Shown: piece by piece, positions 13,201 through 25,923 of the stretch
Layout of the letters: each line of letters begins with the position of its first letter
How positions within the stretch are numbered: the first letter of the stretch is position 1
NCBI GenBank assembly: GCA_037389465.1
Contig: JAZARR010000074.1
Location: 4,712,501-4,776,500, forward strand
Origin: Baylisascaris procyonis
Taxonomy: Eukaryota > Nematoda > Chromadorea > Rhabditida > Ascarididae
Direction: 5' to 3'
Length of the DNA: 64,000 nucleotides
The notes under the pieces: generated by a model
The model's database searches: none
The model's input: only the letters and a program-made list of their open reading frames with translations
What the model was told of the DNA's origin: nothing
Program-made: the position numbers and the translations under genes

Positions 13201-16200
13201 ATGCCTTCCTTTCGTTATGCCAGATTTTTCCAATACTAATTAATTGATCGGTTTACTTAATAACTTTTGAATTATTTGAATTATTTGAATTTGAATTCCA
13301 CTCTTCTATTCATCCCATATATTTTCTCTTTATTAACTTCTCTACTAAATTTTATCCACAGGTTATTTATTGTAATGTTTTTTTTCCAAACTTTTTTATT
13401 CGTATCTCGATAGGGGCTATTCAAAAATGAATAAAAAAAGAAGAAGAAGAAATAAAATTTCGAAAAGAAAATAGAACGATAAAAATATGAGTAAATTACT
13501 CGTTGTTGAGAATATCATTACGAAATTACGTTCAAAAACTAAGAAATTTATAAGAAAAATGTAAATGAATTAAATAGATAATAGAAATATAGATAATTAA
13601 CATACGAAAAGAGAAAGGTTAGTTGCTATGAGCAATTCATGTAGTCTTTTATTGTAAAATTTGAATGGGAACAAATGCTAGAGCAATTCTAGGACGATGA
13701 CATTTGGCTGCATTTTTTTTTTTTTTTTTTTGACATCTTTCAGCATGCCCTGTTTATTGCATTGAATTTTTACGCAACGCAATATAGAATGTTGAGTGTA
13801 CGTTGATTGAGTTCGTCAATAATTCTTTATAGCCTTTTAAAATGTTTTTTTTTTCGTTGGCATCTTTGATTAAAGCCAATTTTTACTCTAACTCAAACAT
13901 AGAAAGCTAAGTACTCTTTCAAGACCAATGAAAACATTGGTTAACGTTCATACTAGAATAAGCAGCAAGTGTTGGTGATTTAAGTGATTTGTAGTGACTC
14001 GCTAATAGAGCGTTTGCAATGAAAGCTGTGTGATTGGCAGATTCATAGGAACATGATGACGATATTTTCATTGATCATCAAAAAGGTGTTGTTTTGTTGT
14101 TTACAGAATGAAGTGGAAGGTGCGAAATCGATAAGAAACCATCAAGAATAAACATCACGAAATATTTTAATGGTAAATCATAACGTGAAAATACGCTTTT
14201 TTTTTTTTTGTGAACTTTTTGCAATTTTATGCGATAACACATTTTATAGGCGTAATATACGATCTATGATGAATGTATGTGTTTGTGTGTGTATTTGCGT
14301 CTATTTGTCTGTGTGTCCAATATCTGCGTATGTATGTGTCCACTATCAACAACATAACTTGCTAGCGTAATGCGATATCATATTATTATGTATTATAACA
14401 GCTATAGTTGCGATCTTCATTATTCAATGTTTGAAAGTTAATGGTGCCGCAGAATTGCTAGTCGAAATTTTTTGGTAGAGATATTGTGCGCGACTCAAGG
14501 ATTTTTTTTTTTTTTTTTCACTGAGGATTCATTGAATCGGTGAGTTAGTCAGCAAGAAAGCGCATTAGCGGATATTTCGACTGTTTTTTTTTTTTTTCAC
14601 TAAATTTGAGCGATCATTTGATGTGGTGATATGAAGCGCAAAATGCGTATCATATAAGTGTCCATTAGTTGAAATTTGTGAACATTGTAAACCAATGACT
14701 ATTTTTCGCGGAAGGGAATTAGATTCGAATAATTTTTGCATCATTTCTTCGATTTTATTGTGCTTTACAAATTTGCTTATTAGCTCGTTATGACTACATC
14801 ATGTTTGTGCTGATGCATTCATTTTTGATATCGGACTATCCGCTAGTCTCAACTTGGGAGTCGAATATTTTTAGTTTTAATCTACAGCTGAGGACAATCC
14901 TGATGAACGTTCAATTTTAGATGCATGGTTTTGAAATTCGATATGACGATCAAAAATCTTTGGAGATTTTATCGTAGATTTGCAAATATCCCAACTATAC
15001 ATCCTCTTTTTTTTGGTTCATAAGCTCATGCATGTTTCCTCTTATAATTTCAAAATCTTGAATAGAGTATTGGCTGCATCACTTGCATTCCGTTATCTTT
15101 CCGGAAGTGTTTATAAGTAATCCGCATTGTTCATTCGAAATTACTCATTTGCTATTGACCGATTGTTCAATCAGTGGCATATTGATGTTTTTCAAAGGTT
15201 TCTAATTTTGAAATAGGCCCTATTCAATTAGAAGATGTTTACATCCTTCTAGGCTATCCTATCTTTGTTTCAAAAATCATTTGTATCAAATTAAATCACA
15301 ATTTTTCATATATTCAGTCGATGCACCGCTTGAATAAACGCAAGAAATCTAAAATGAAATAGTGCAGATTTTAGTGAAAATATAAAATTTATAATTTTTC
15401 CGTCAAAAATGAACGTTGCGAAAAAAAAAAGAAGGAATCATTAAATGTTAAATCGGAAAGGTGAACGGATTTTCCAAAGGGTTATGGCAGAGTGTAGATG
15501 AATGGCATATCGTCGACAAATGGTCATCTAGTGGTCACTCGCGTTCGTTGTGTTATATGTTTGTTTTCGATGACGACCGGTCGAAATTGGCCTCACGGTT
15601 GCATTGATATCCATCAAAGTGTTCCGACGTACATCATTTTCATTTCGTTCCGTTTCATAAAAAATATTTTCCTTTCTGCAGATCTGACAAGTCAAAATGT
15701 GTCTCTGCCCTTTAACGTCGCATCGTATACGAATCTTTTTGCCGCATTTCCCTTTTCTACACAACGGATGCAACCTCGACACATATTTGTGCTGAAGCGC
15801 AAAAAAAAAAAAAAAACGCTCACTCAACTGTTGCATAAACGGTTAATAAATTTGCTATTTTCGTTACCATTTCATCGAGTATTCCTATAGATCTTATTTA
15901 TATCATAATTCCTAGCAATATATGGGTGGCATTTTACCATTATTTGCCATGGATGATGTGAAAAAACAAATTATATATAGAAATTCCGCACATCATAGTG
16001 TAATATTGTACTGTATCAAATATCAATTTAGATACGATATATATGTTTGTGTGGGAAATTTTTAAGCAAAACTCATTACCAAAATAATGGAAATAACTTA
16101 ATTGCCTTAAAATTTTCCACTTTTCCTCATTCACATTTTTTTATAGTGGAAGTACAAAAAGTGAAAATTTTTAAAGAATTTTTGCATTGTTCAACGTTTA

Positions 16201-19200
16201 GGCCGTTTTCCACATGTCATACCCTGACTTCTTAATTGTAAAAACTTTTCGAATATTGAAATTTTTGTTGAAATTGATTTCAAAATTGAAGCATGCCGAT
16301 TGATAGATAGAAAAGTCACCGGAATACACGATTTTTTTATTAAACAAATAAATGCAAAAAAGAAAAAAAAACACCTCAAGAGCATCAAAGTGTACTTCAA
16401 TTGATCGCAATTCTATTTAGTGCTTTTTTTTCGCAACGTTTTCTAACAGCTCTATCGTGCAATTTTTATCTTTCTTCATGAGGCTAGAGTTTTTATTCTT
16501 GTCTAGTCTGCTTTACAAATAAGAGAAAATCTAGTCTTGAAGATGAAAAGGAAAGTTGGAAAAAAAAACACTTTTCAATTATGAACGTTTCCTATGTAAA
16601 TGTATCATTTTTGTTATTGTTGATTAAATGAGATGAGAAAATATTTTTTTTTTATTTTTGAAACTTATTTGGGGAGGGAACAACTATTTCTGAAGTATTT
16701 AAAATCATTTCTATTGTTCCTATTCCCGATATTGTCTTCTCAAACTGACCCTCTTTTTGTATTCTTCAGACTTTGCTTCTTATATCGTCGAAATAAATCC
16801 AACTCAAAAATATTTTAGGAAATGTTCAACTGGAAAATGAATAAATTTAAGAAGATATTCGAATTAAAGCTTTGAGGGCAATTGTTTATCGGCCAGAGGA
16901 GGCGGCAATATGAGAGTATTTTTAGCGCATCATATTTGCAAAAAAAAAAAGAACTGTGATGGTGAATGACAAAATACCGTTTTTTTTACAACTAGAATAG
17001 CCATCAGCAAGAAATTTATGCAGAAAATATTTTCGCTTTTTTTTCCGCGACGAATTCAATATCGTAGTAAAAAATTTTGCACACAATAAAATTCATTTAC
17101 AATTTCATGCACTTATAAACGTGATAGGCTTATATAAGTTTTTTTTCTTTTTCAGAAAATCTTCATTCTATTTGCTTCTCTTCAAAATTCAATCAAATAT
17201 TTTTTAGAATGCGTTTTTTTCTTCTTTTTTTTTTTTTGAAAAAAAAGTTTGCATTGAATGATTCAAAAATTGCAAAGAAATGCGCCTTAGCATTACCTCA
17301 AAAACTTTGACTTCAGCTAACATATTGATTAAGGTGTTCTATTTTTTTATTCTTTTTTTTTTGAGGCTTTCGTTTTCTCAAAGAAATAAATATTAAATAA
17401 ATGAGAAACGATTTCAAAAAAAAAAAACAAAAAACAAGAGAAATACGCTAAACATTTGAATGACTCTCTTTTTTCTCTCTCATACACTCTGCCTTTCTTT
17501 CAAATTAACGCATACGAAATTAAAATACATACCTATTTTAAGCTACATTTACAAGAGACTTTTTTATTGCTCTCAATCAGTATCTTTTCGAAAATTTTTT
17601 AAGTGATGAAGGCGGAAATATGGAAGGGAAGACGGGCGATTTTTTTGATATAATATAGTTGAATAATATTTTTCTAAGGAATAAAAACATCGAAATGTGA
17701 ATTTACTAATAAAAGATCTGAGGGCAACATTCTATAATATTTGTTTTTATTTCATAGGGAAATTCAACTATCAAATTTTTTAGTGATCAATTTCGATGTG
17801 TGCAACATAAATGACGTCAATTAATCACTGAATTTTTTGTTGTTCGAGCGTTGATATACGAGTCAATAGGACAACTCATGAGGACAATTGCATTGCAATA
17901 ATACGGGTCTTCGAATAGCGTATGTCGCAGAAACTCGGCAATATTTTCGTATCTAATCGATGCGCAAAAATCTGAGAAATTCTTTAAAATTTCTGAATTA
18001 ACAGTAAAATTAATAGATGGCTTTTAGCGATTAAATAATCTAAAGAAAGTGGTTACGTTTTTTCTTCACTAATTTTTTACCCACAAGGAACAATTCTTTC
18101 AGTAATTCTATGCTTGTCTCTTATAGTGTTGCTAATGTTTTATTTTTTAAATTATATCCTTTATATGCCTCCATTTATAATCTCACATTTCGTGCACGAA
18201 TGCATAAATCATCCATGAGGCTAGAAATCACTATAAAATCGAATTGAGGTGATTAAATTATCAAAGTGTTCGGTGCTGTCCAAGTTATAATCCTAAACAT
18301 TAGCCACTAATATAGGCGTTGGATTTGCAGGTTGTACATTTGTCACATTTCATAGATAATTCTATAATAATTAGTGTATTTTCATAATCGTTTGAGTAAT
18401 TAGTATTGGTTAATGCAATAAACTTCAGCTTAAATCAAAACAAACGTATATGTTTATTGTAATTTGCAAATTTGATGTATATTTTACATTTTATATTTAG
18501 CAGTTAAATAATAAACTCTAATTAATACGACTATTGAGCGAAATGCCAGTATTGTAGTATGTCGAGAGTGATTTATTTTATTAAACGTTTTGCATTATAT
18601 GAATCAAACACTCGAATATGGTTTGTGCAGCATAGAGCATATATTAATGCGTCGTACTTTGTGGTGCCAGGCTCTGAAGCGTTAGAAAAAAAAAACAACC
18701 CTCACTGCATCTAATGCTTTCATTATAACGCCGCTATTCGCAAAAGCAATAATCACTCTAAAAATCGCTGAAATTTATACATCACAATCGTCAATATGTT
18801 TGCAAGGGGGTTATATTTTCTCTGCATTGCGATCGGATGCACATATTTACGTACTCATACGTATCTCAGGGATCAAGAATCAAGTTGAATCGGTAATATT
18901 GAAGTGATGGCGTATATTTGATTTATTTTTTATTTATTTATTTACTTTTTTTGACGATTTAAGAGCGCTATCTTGAGAGCGGTATAGCGACCGTCAATCC
19001 CGAGGAAAATTAAAGAGCTGCATAGGAAACTAGGCTTTGATCTGGTGTTGTACTGAAGCAGAGCGGGACAGGGCAGAGAATTCAAAGAGCAACTGCCTAG
19101 GAGAGGAATGGAACCTCTCGAACAAAATTCCGAGACAATAGTTAAAGAAACGAAGAGGAATTTTCTGGCTGAGAGGTCACATCGAATGATCAGCACAGGA

Positions 19201-22200
19201 GGAAAGGGAATTCACTGAGAAAGGAGCAAAGTGGGACAAGCAGGAGCATTGTTTTTCCGACGAACTCCATGGTGCAAGCAAGCTCCGAGCAAAGCATTTC
19301 TTCAGCATCACTTATTAGTTGATTATCTCTCGTTCTAGTTCTAGTTGTGATCGCTAATTCTCAGATTCTTTGTTATCCGCGGCATCAGCACTGAATCTAT
19401 ATCCAATTTTGTAAATTCGTAAAATTCTGCTACGGATGATCACAGTTGTAAAATTTTGCAACTCATTGTTACCAGAATGAATCGTAGATCGTGTTATTAA
19501 ATTATGGGATCATCTCCTAGAAACTCTTATCAATTTTACCGACCTTAAATACACTCATAATCACTATATGAATTTGTTCTTTTGATTACTCTTTTATGCC
19601 AATACATTTTATTGACTGCACTGATTGTGCATGTTTTTTTTTTTTTTTTAAAGACCAGTTTTTAACATATGCAAATTTTTTACCACCTTTAATGTCTATA
19701 CTGTTGTCGAATTTGCTGCATTAATATGAAAGAGTTTGTAAGGGATCATGTAATATGACCATTAAATTATCCACCTATGTCCATTAAATTTTCTACTGCA
19801 AATATAGATTTTCAAAGAGAATTATACGAGGAATAGGCAAATAAGCATTATAAAGCGGATGGAAAATACTCCAACAGGCATAGAATCTAAGTAATATAGG
19901 CAGTCTTGTCGTTTACATCATCGAAACATTTCATTCGTATAAATTCTTAGCATAATTATGCAATTCTATTAGGTAGTAGACATCTTAAGTGTGGAAGAAA
20001 TAGTATTTTTTTCCATTGTTCTAAAATTTTATTCTTTTATTGCACATCAACAGGCGACCTAAATGTGTGTATGCTGCTTGTGTTTATATAGTAGAATTAA
20101 GGGGAATAAGTGGAGGAAAAACTTCAAAAGTTGAATTTTTTTTTGCCTTATGGGATTTCAAAATTTTGAAAACATTTGAATAAGATGGCTGAAAAAAAAT
20201 TTTTTTTTTTGGGAGCGCTAAATACATAAATGTAAAGTGGGGCAATTACATACAATGCCAATTGGGTATTCATAGATGTGTACATTCAATTTTTGAATAA
20301 CCAAGTTGTTTTTTTTTTTTCTGATGCTTTCATTTATGCATACAATAAACACATATAATACAACTAAGAATACCACTAAGCGTAGTCAATGTAGTTGTCT
20401 ACATTAAAGCTCTTTATGATAGCCGATCTTTTCCTATATGATATGTTTGTGTTTTTTGACAACTTCTCTAATCGTTGATTTTTTAGATGATCTTTGAAAT
20501 TTTTTTTAATGTGGCTTGTTGCCGTTATCGAGGCGAAATCAAATCATCGACGCTTGATAATACATTATATATGTATTGTTGTGTGGGAGGATATTTGAGT
20601 AGCTGCTTAGTCGAATACATAAAAATAAAGTTCATAGGCATTAATCGAGAGTACGAGTGGATCATGAATGGAGCTGTAAAAGCACCTGCCATCTAAGCGC
20701 GCATTTCTATTTTTTTTTTTTTTTGTTAGCTGTCTACCACTCTGATTTTGTTCTTTTTCTCTTCATTTTTATTTATTCGCTATTTCTTATAATTGTGTGT
20801 AAGTGAGGGGTAATTAAAAGTAGCATGGAGCTTAACTTCAGAAGACTTCGTTCGAGTTGCGACATTTATAAGAAGTCGTTGTGACTGGTTGCATAAAATT
20901 TCTGAGGATGATTGTTTATATAATTATCATATAAGAAATTCCATCATCGTTCATTTTATATTAACGAATCATTTCTCAATATTTTTTTTTTTCATTGACA
21001 AATTTAATCATAAATAAAAGAATCTCATTGAGGTTTTTATTGTTGGAGATGTGCGATTAGATGGATCCAAAATGAAAAACATTTTATTATTGTTCTACTT
21101 TACACTTTTATTTAATAGAGTCATATATCATTAAAGAACGCATGAAACTTATTGAGATTAGTGTGAAAAAAGAAAATATATGAAAGTAAAACTTACAAAT
21201 CTTTTTTCTTCCGTCTATTATTTGGTGCATTTGGCCTGAAAAAAAAAACACTGAAGCTAAAGTTATGAAGTTTGACGAATATAAGGTACATTATAAATTC
21301 ACCTTTCATATTATTTCGATAATAGTCTATAAAAATTTGAACGAAGTCATTGGCATTTAAAGATGGGAAAATGCATACATTTTACTCCTGTTAAACCATA
21401 GTACGAATGAAAAAGAGTACCAGAAAACCGTCGTAATGAACGCTTTTATTTCCGCCTCACCTGATCAAACACTTATACACTTTGCAAGCAAAAAACTCAA
21501 GTGAGAAATATAACGCATTCATATTTAATTGACCATTCGCACAAATTGCTTGCAAGAAATTTGTTTTCTTTCGTCGTCCAATTTGTGTAAAACATAAAGA
21601 GTTTTTTCATTGCCTTCAAATACCTATGATTTCTTCATATACCTTTCGAGAATGAATTCCAAAAAAAAAAAACATGAAAGAATGGAACTTTATTGGGAGC
21701 GAAATGTGTAAAGATCACGCTCTAGCAACAATAATCGATTTTGATCAATTAGGGTATCTCAGCAGTGTCAAATGTCTTCATTTTACTAGTAATCTCTATA
21801 AAACTTCATAAATTCAATGCAGATTTTTGATAGCAAATATGCTTCAAGTTTAGTGCTAAATATTCATTAATTAACACTTTTATGGTATTATTTTCCCATT
21901 GTTAGCGCCTTCATCAATGAAAAAATTCTCAACGAATTAACATAATTGATGATTGCTTTCCATCATGTAATTAGCATCAATGGCGGTTTCTAAGTTTTCG
22001 TTAATGATACGATCGTCGGTCAAATAAGAAACGGGACTTTACCAAATGGTGAATCAATATACCTACCTGGAACAATAAAGTACTGTTTTCGGCAAATATA
22101 TATTCCGTTCTCACTGATAGAGTAAATCATTGAGAATATGACAAGAAGCAATAATGGTATGAATGCAGCCATAACAAATCGTTGATTTCAATCGCTTGTC

Positions 22201-24530
22201 ACTTCAAAAAACAAAGAGGCACTTTGAGCACACCGGAAATAAATGATTCAGCTATGGAAATCATATCGCTATTGAGAGTTTTCTATGTATAATGGCCACT
22301 TCTAACAAAAATTTGCTTGCTAAGTAAACTCGTATTCTCGACCATTTCGAGAAAGAAAATAGCCAATTTTAATGTTATAATTTGTTTCGCCATTAAACGA
22401 AGTCATAAGAAGTAGTTATCAATTGCGGTGTCACATTTAATGTGCCAATGTGTATCTATGTTCATTTATTTGCATGTTCAATATTATTAACTAGCGAAAT
22501 AGTAGAGCTTAAAGTTGCCCGAATTTATGCTATGCGATAGATTCATTCCATTAATCAAACTTTGACTTCAGATGAGAGTTTTTCTCATAATTTTTTTTTT
22601 TACATTTAAAAATTCCATAAAATTCTAAAGTTTAGAACTAGCCCGCAATCGTTTGGATGTGACATAAATTAGAATGATCGAGAGTGCGATCATTCATAAT
22701 GCTCCCTATAATTTCTTTCTTTCTTTTTTTTTTTTTTTGATAATACTGCTGATGTTGATGTCATATTTACTTATACCGACAAGGAAGTTATGCCATCTAC
22801 TGTTAATAACTGATTGAATTGATGTATTGAATTGTTGTACGCACATATTATGTCAGTCTCAAAAAGTTTTCTCAATGTTTCAGCCTATGTGCTTGCATAA
22901 ATAGGTAGAAAAAAAAATTATTGAATAAACCAAATAATCCATCGTTTCTTTTTATGCTAACGTCGAATAAAGCGATCCTTAATCAAAGATTTCCTCCGCA
23001 CTTCCTACTGATTGTCTCGAAAAGATGTCATGCAAATTTCATAGCATTATTACTTCATAAAAAATTTATAGATATTAAGGTCAAGTATTTTGTTCAGCTT
23101 CAATTGTTCGCAAACTGAAATTACTATGCAAAGTGCTTAGTGCACGTGCATACATAAGTGAATATCCACAAAAAATAAAATTGCTGTATTGTGCTTGTTA
23201 TATCCTACAAAAAGCGCCTATAATGCTAATCTCTCTAAGCGAATTGAAATCTTTTACGGCTATACTTATTTCTTGTAGTATTTGAGAAAAGGATTTATTA
23301 GTTAAGAGAACTGGAATGGGTATGGAAGTGAGAAAATTTTGTTTTCTATTCCCATATTTCAGCAAGTAACATTGCTGTTATTGTATATCTTTGGCGTGGA
23401 TTTAACCAATTTTTTTTTTTTTGAATTCAAGGCTAAATCCGATTGCCGTCTCACCTGATCTGCTAACGGACATCAATTTAATCATCGGTTTAACCTGATC
23501 CTTATTACGGCGGCAACTAGGATCTGTAGCTTTTTTGACCCGGACTCAAATTTTTATGTTTATTAAATCTTTCGTAAGAGGCCTAAAATTTGCGCACTAA
23601 CGATGAGTTCCAAGGTGGTTGGTGAAAGTGCCAATATGGAAGTCTAGATAGTAAATGCTGAACGCAAGCGTTCTCATATTTTCAGATAAGAAAGCCTTTT
23701 GATATTTTTCATCCGTAGAAAGGATCATAGCGATGCTTTTGTAAGTAATAATATCTGAGCACAACGATCGCAAAATTTAAAGTTAATTTTATTTATTTGA
23801 GTTTGAATATTGTTACGTGATGATTCTCAGAAATACTCTCGTCGAGTAGTGCATACAAACCTCAACAGACATACACACATCATATACATCAATGTAGAGA
23901 CGTTTACATGTCTATAATATACATGCAGACAAGCACACATCGATATGGGCGTTAGCGTGAGTTGGCTAGCACAAGGTGGCACTAGCGTTAGCAAGCCGTC
24001 ACAATCCCTTCTCGTTTCTTGTGTATATGTTGATTTTTGCATTTGCGTTCCACTATGTACTTTTTTTTTCATTTTTTCGCCTTCTCTGCTCACCTCATCA
24101 TCAATACATTTTGAGGTACTTTTTTTTTCTAATAGTCCCACTTCGGTTCAATCCAACTCTAAGAATTTCTTCAGCTGCTTTCTTCTCTTTCTTTTTTTTA
24201 AAGCTTTCAAATACTTTCACATTCACATTCACCTTCCGTCAACGCATCTTACTCTTCGAAACATTTTTTTTTTCAGAAAGAAAAGCATTTAAAAATTTTA
24301 TCTCTTTCCACAAACTTCTGTATAAATGAAGAGCCTACAACGAATAAACGACTCGAGTTTTCTTTTGTCTAGTTGTGTCGTTGTGAAACTTCAATTGAAA
24401 CCCATATATTTTCATATTTTCCACATTGTGGAATGCATAATAAATCTTATGGAATTTCAAAAATTGTTGTGAAATTCCACACGTGCGCCTCCCGTTCCTC
24501 GTATAGTACAGCGCTGAGACAGTGATAGCA

Positions 24531-25923
24531 TTACATTTGCTTGATTCTGCTGCTATAAGTGAGTATTTCTTTCATTTCTGCACTGAAAAAAAAGGTCGCT
24601 TTGCTTGGGAATGTTGCGTAATTTGCTTTAGAATATTGCTATATTTTGGTATGACAGCGACTGATGAAATAACGGTTATTGAAACCATTCTTATCGGCAA
24701 CCTTTAAGTCCAGTTTTAGCTTCTCTCATGAGATCTTTCGTTGTGCGCTGAATATGATAATTGCACATCGAGGTTACTGTTGCTATTGCTGGCGTTGTTT
24801 TTTCACTCGTTATCGGATGATTTCTGTTCAAGATTTCTAAAATCTCCACCCTAATTAGCATTTGCTTCTCGTCCAATTGTAGCTCACCTCGTGAAATTGA
24901 CGAAGTTAACCTTGGCCTCTGAGTTTAAAAAAAAGGAAGGTTGCCTCCCTATGGGTTAGGCGTCGTTCGAAATCCCTGAATCTAACTTTAGTCATTTATT
25001 GTGACCCCTTTCTTAATGGTCAACTGTATAGGATAACTTGATTACAGTAATTGCTTCTGATGAACTCTCAAGGCAATCTCGACTGCTGTCTTCAAATCAA
25101 ACAGTCTTAACTAACAGGGGTCCTGTGAATGATAATAGTTGGCAGTGCCTGCATAGATGTCACTATCCACAATAGGTACCTGGAGAACTGTAGCGTTTAG
25201 TTAGTGGGCCTTAGCCCGCCCACTCTTTCTACAGTATTGCTCTACCATATGCGCAATGTTCAACTATGTGATCTGTGTAATCTTGTAGCTTTTCAAAATT
25301 CCACTCTGTGATGACTAATATTGAGCGGTATCAAAGGCACCTACCTTTATTATCGTTTCATGATCGAAAGGCTGTTGCCTATTCGTCGACGTGATTACTT
25401 GTAGATTTGCATTACTGAGAACAGTTTCGCGATCAACTATCAATTATTGCTGTCAATTGTTTTATATTGATGTTTGACACCACCACTATCAACTCACAAG
25501 TCTGAAAACGTCCGTCAAAGGGTAAAATTACTTGTGATCTTCTACATTAAGTAGACACTATTAACACTGTTGCATCAGCATGTTACATTTTGGAACGAAT
25601 ATTGCCCACATATGTAAATTGTATATTTCTACCGAATAAAACGAATTACATAGTTTCGCAAATCGCCTAATCTTGCAATATCTTGGGCATTAATGTGAAT
25701 ATTGTTGAATATGAGGCGTTTATTCGGGCAAGTTGAGGATTTAGAAATACTTTAGATGTGCCTTGATCGGAGCATGATCGGTTCACTTAGTCGCAGTACA
25801 ACTATGATCTCAACTAATCAAATGAATAAGTTTTTTTTTGTGAAAGCAGTTTTTCTTATGCTTCGTTCATTCATCACCGCTTCGTTATTATTGCTTCTGC
25901 CTTCGTCGGTGACGGTTGAGCAT
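24531..25923 (-). CDS. Candidate 3' part of an unidentified multi-exon gene
   Basis: Four minus-strand segments keep one reading frame when joined: 25923-25878 (phase 1 in, phase 2 out), 25414-25345 (acceptor after CTGTTCTCAG, ends phase 0 at GTAGGT), 24918-24702 (acceptor after TTTAAACTCAG, ends phase 1 at GTTGCC) and 24577-24531 (acceptor TTTCAGTGCAG, stop TAA at 24533-24531). The joined peptide is about 108 residues, hydrophilic and mostly helical in character. The largest exon contains the segment QMLIRVEILEILNRNHPI. I recognise no domain. Upstream exons were not resolved; candidates are the GC-richer patches at 26.3-27.0 kb. The acceptor at 25924 is weak. Alternative open frames exist in the same interval, so both strand and exon edges could be wrong. 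Confidence 0.38.

Larger units (their letters stand above)
1600..24400. other. Long AT-rich, T-run-rich stretch with no supported gene
   Basis: About 23 kb in which I find no chain of exons with matching phases. ORFs here are mostly short and low-complexity, made of Lys runs on one strand and Phe runs on the other from A/T homopolymers. Runs of 8 to 19 T on the + strand are scattered throughout, and matching A runs are rarer. Slightly GC-richer patches that might hide an exon lie near 6240-6640, 9750-9850, 12660-12840, 15490-15830, 18640-19300 and 23820-24020. None can be linked to another. At 6438-6540 an ATG right after a CTCAG acceptor opens about 34 codons, but no donor or next exon is evident. 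Confidence 0.4.

Noticed and set aside
24447..24513. Extra minus-strand exon after 24535
   Set aside because: It would need an intron of only 21 bases, while an in-frame stop follows directly in the preceding exon.
24950..24985. GTTCGAAATCCC, resembling a tRNA B box
   Set aside because: There is no A box at the right distance and no cloverleaf pairing on either strand.
25204..25223. Hairpin GTGGGC/GCCCAC that looks like a bacterial terminator
   Set aside because: The sequence is eukaryotic and there is no T tract in the right place. It is probably a chance inverted repeat.
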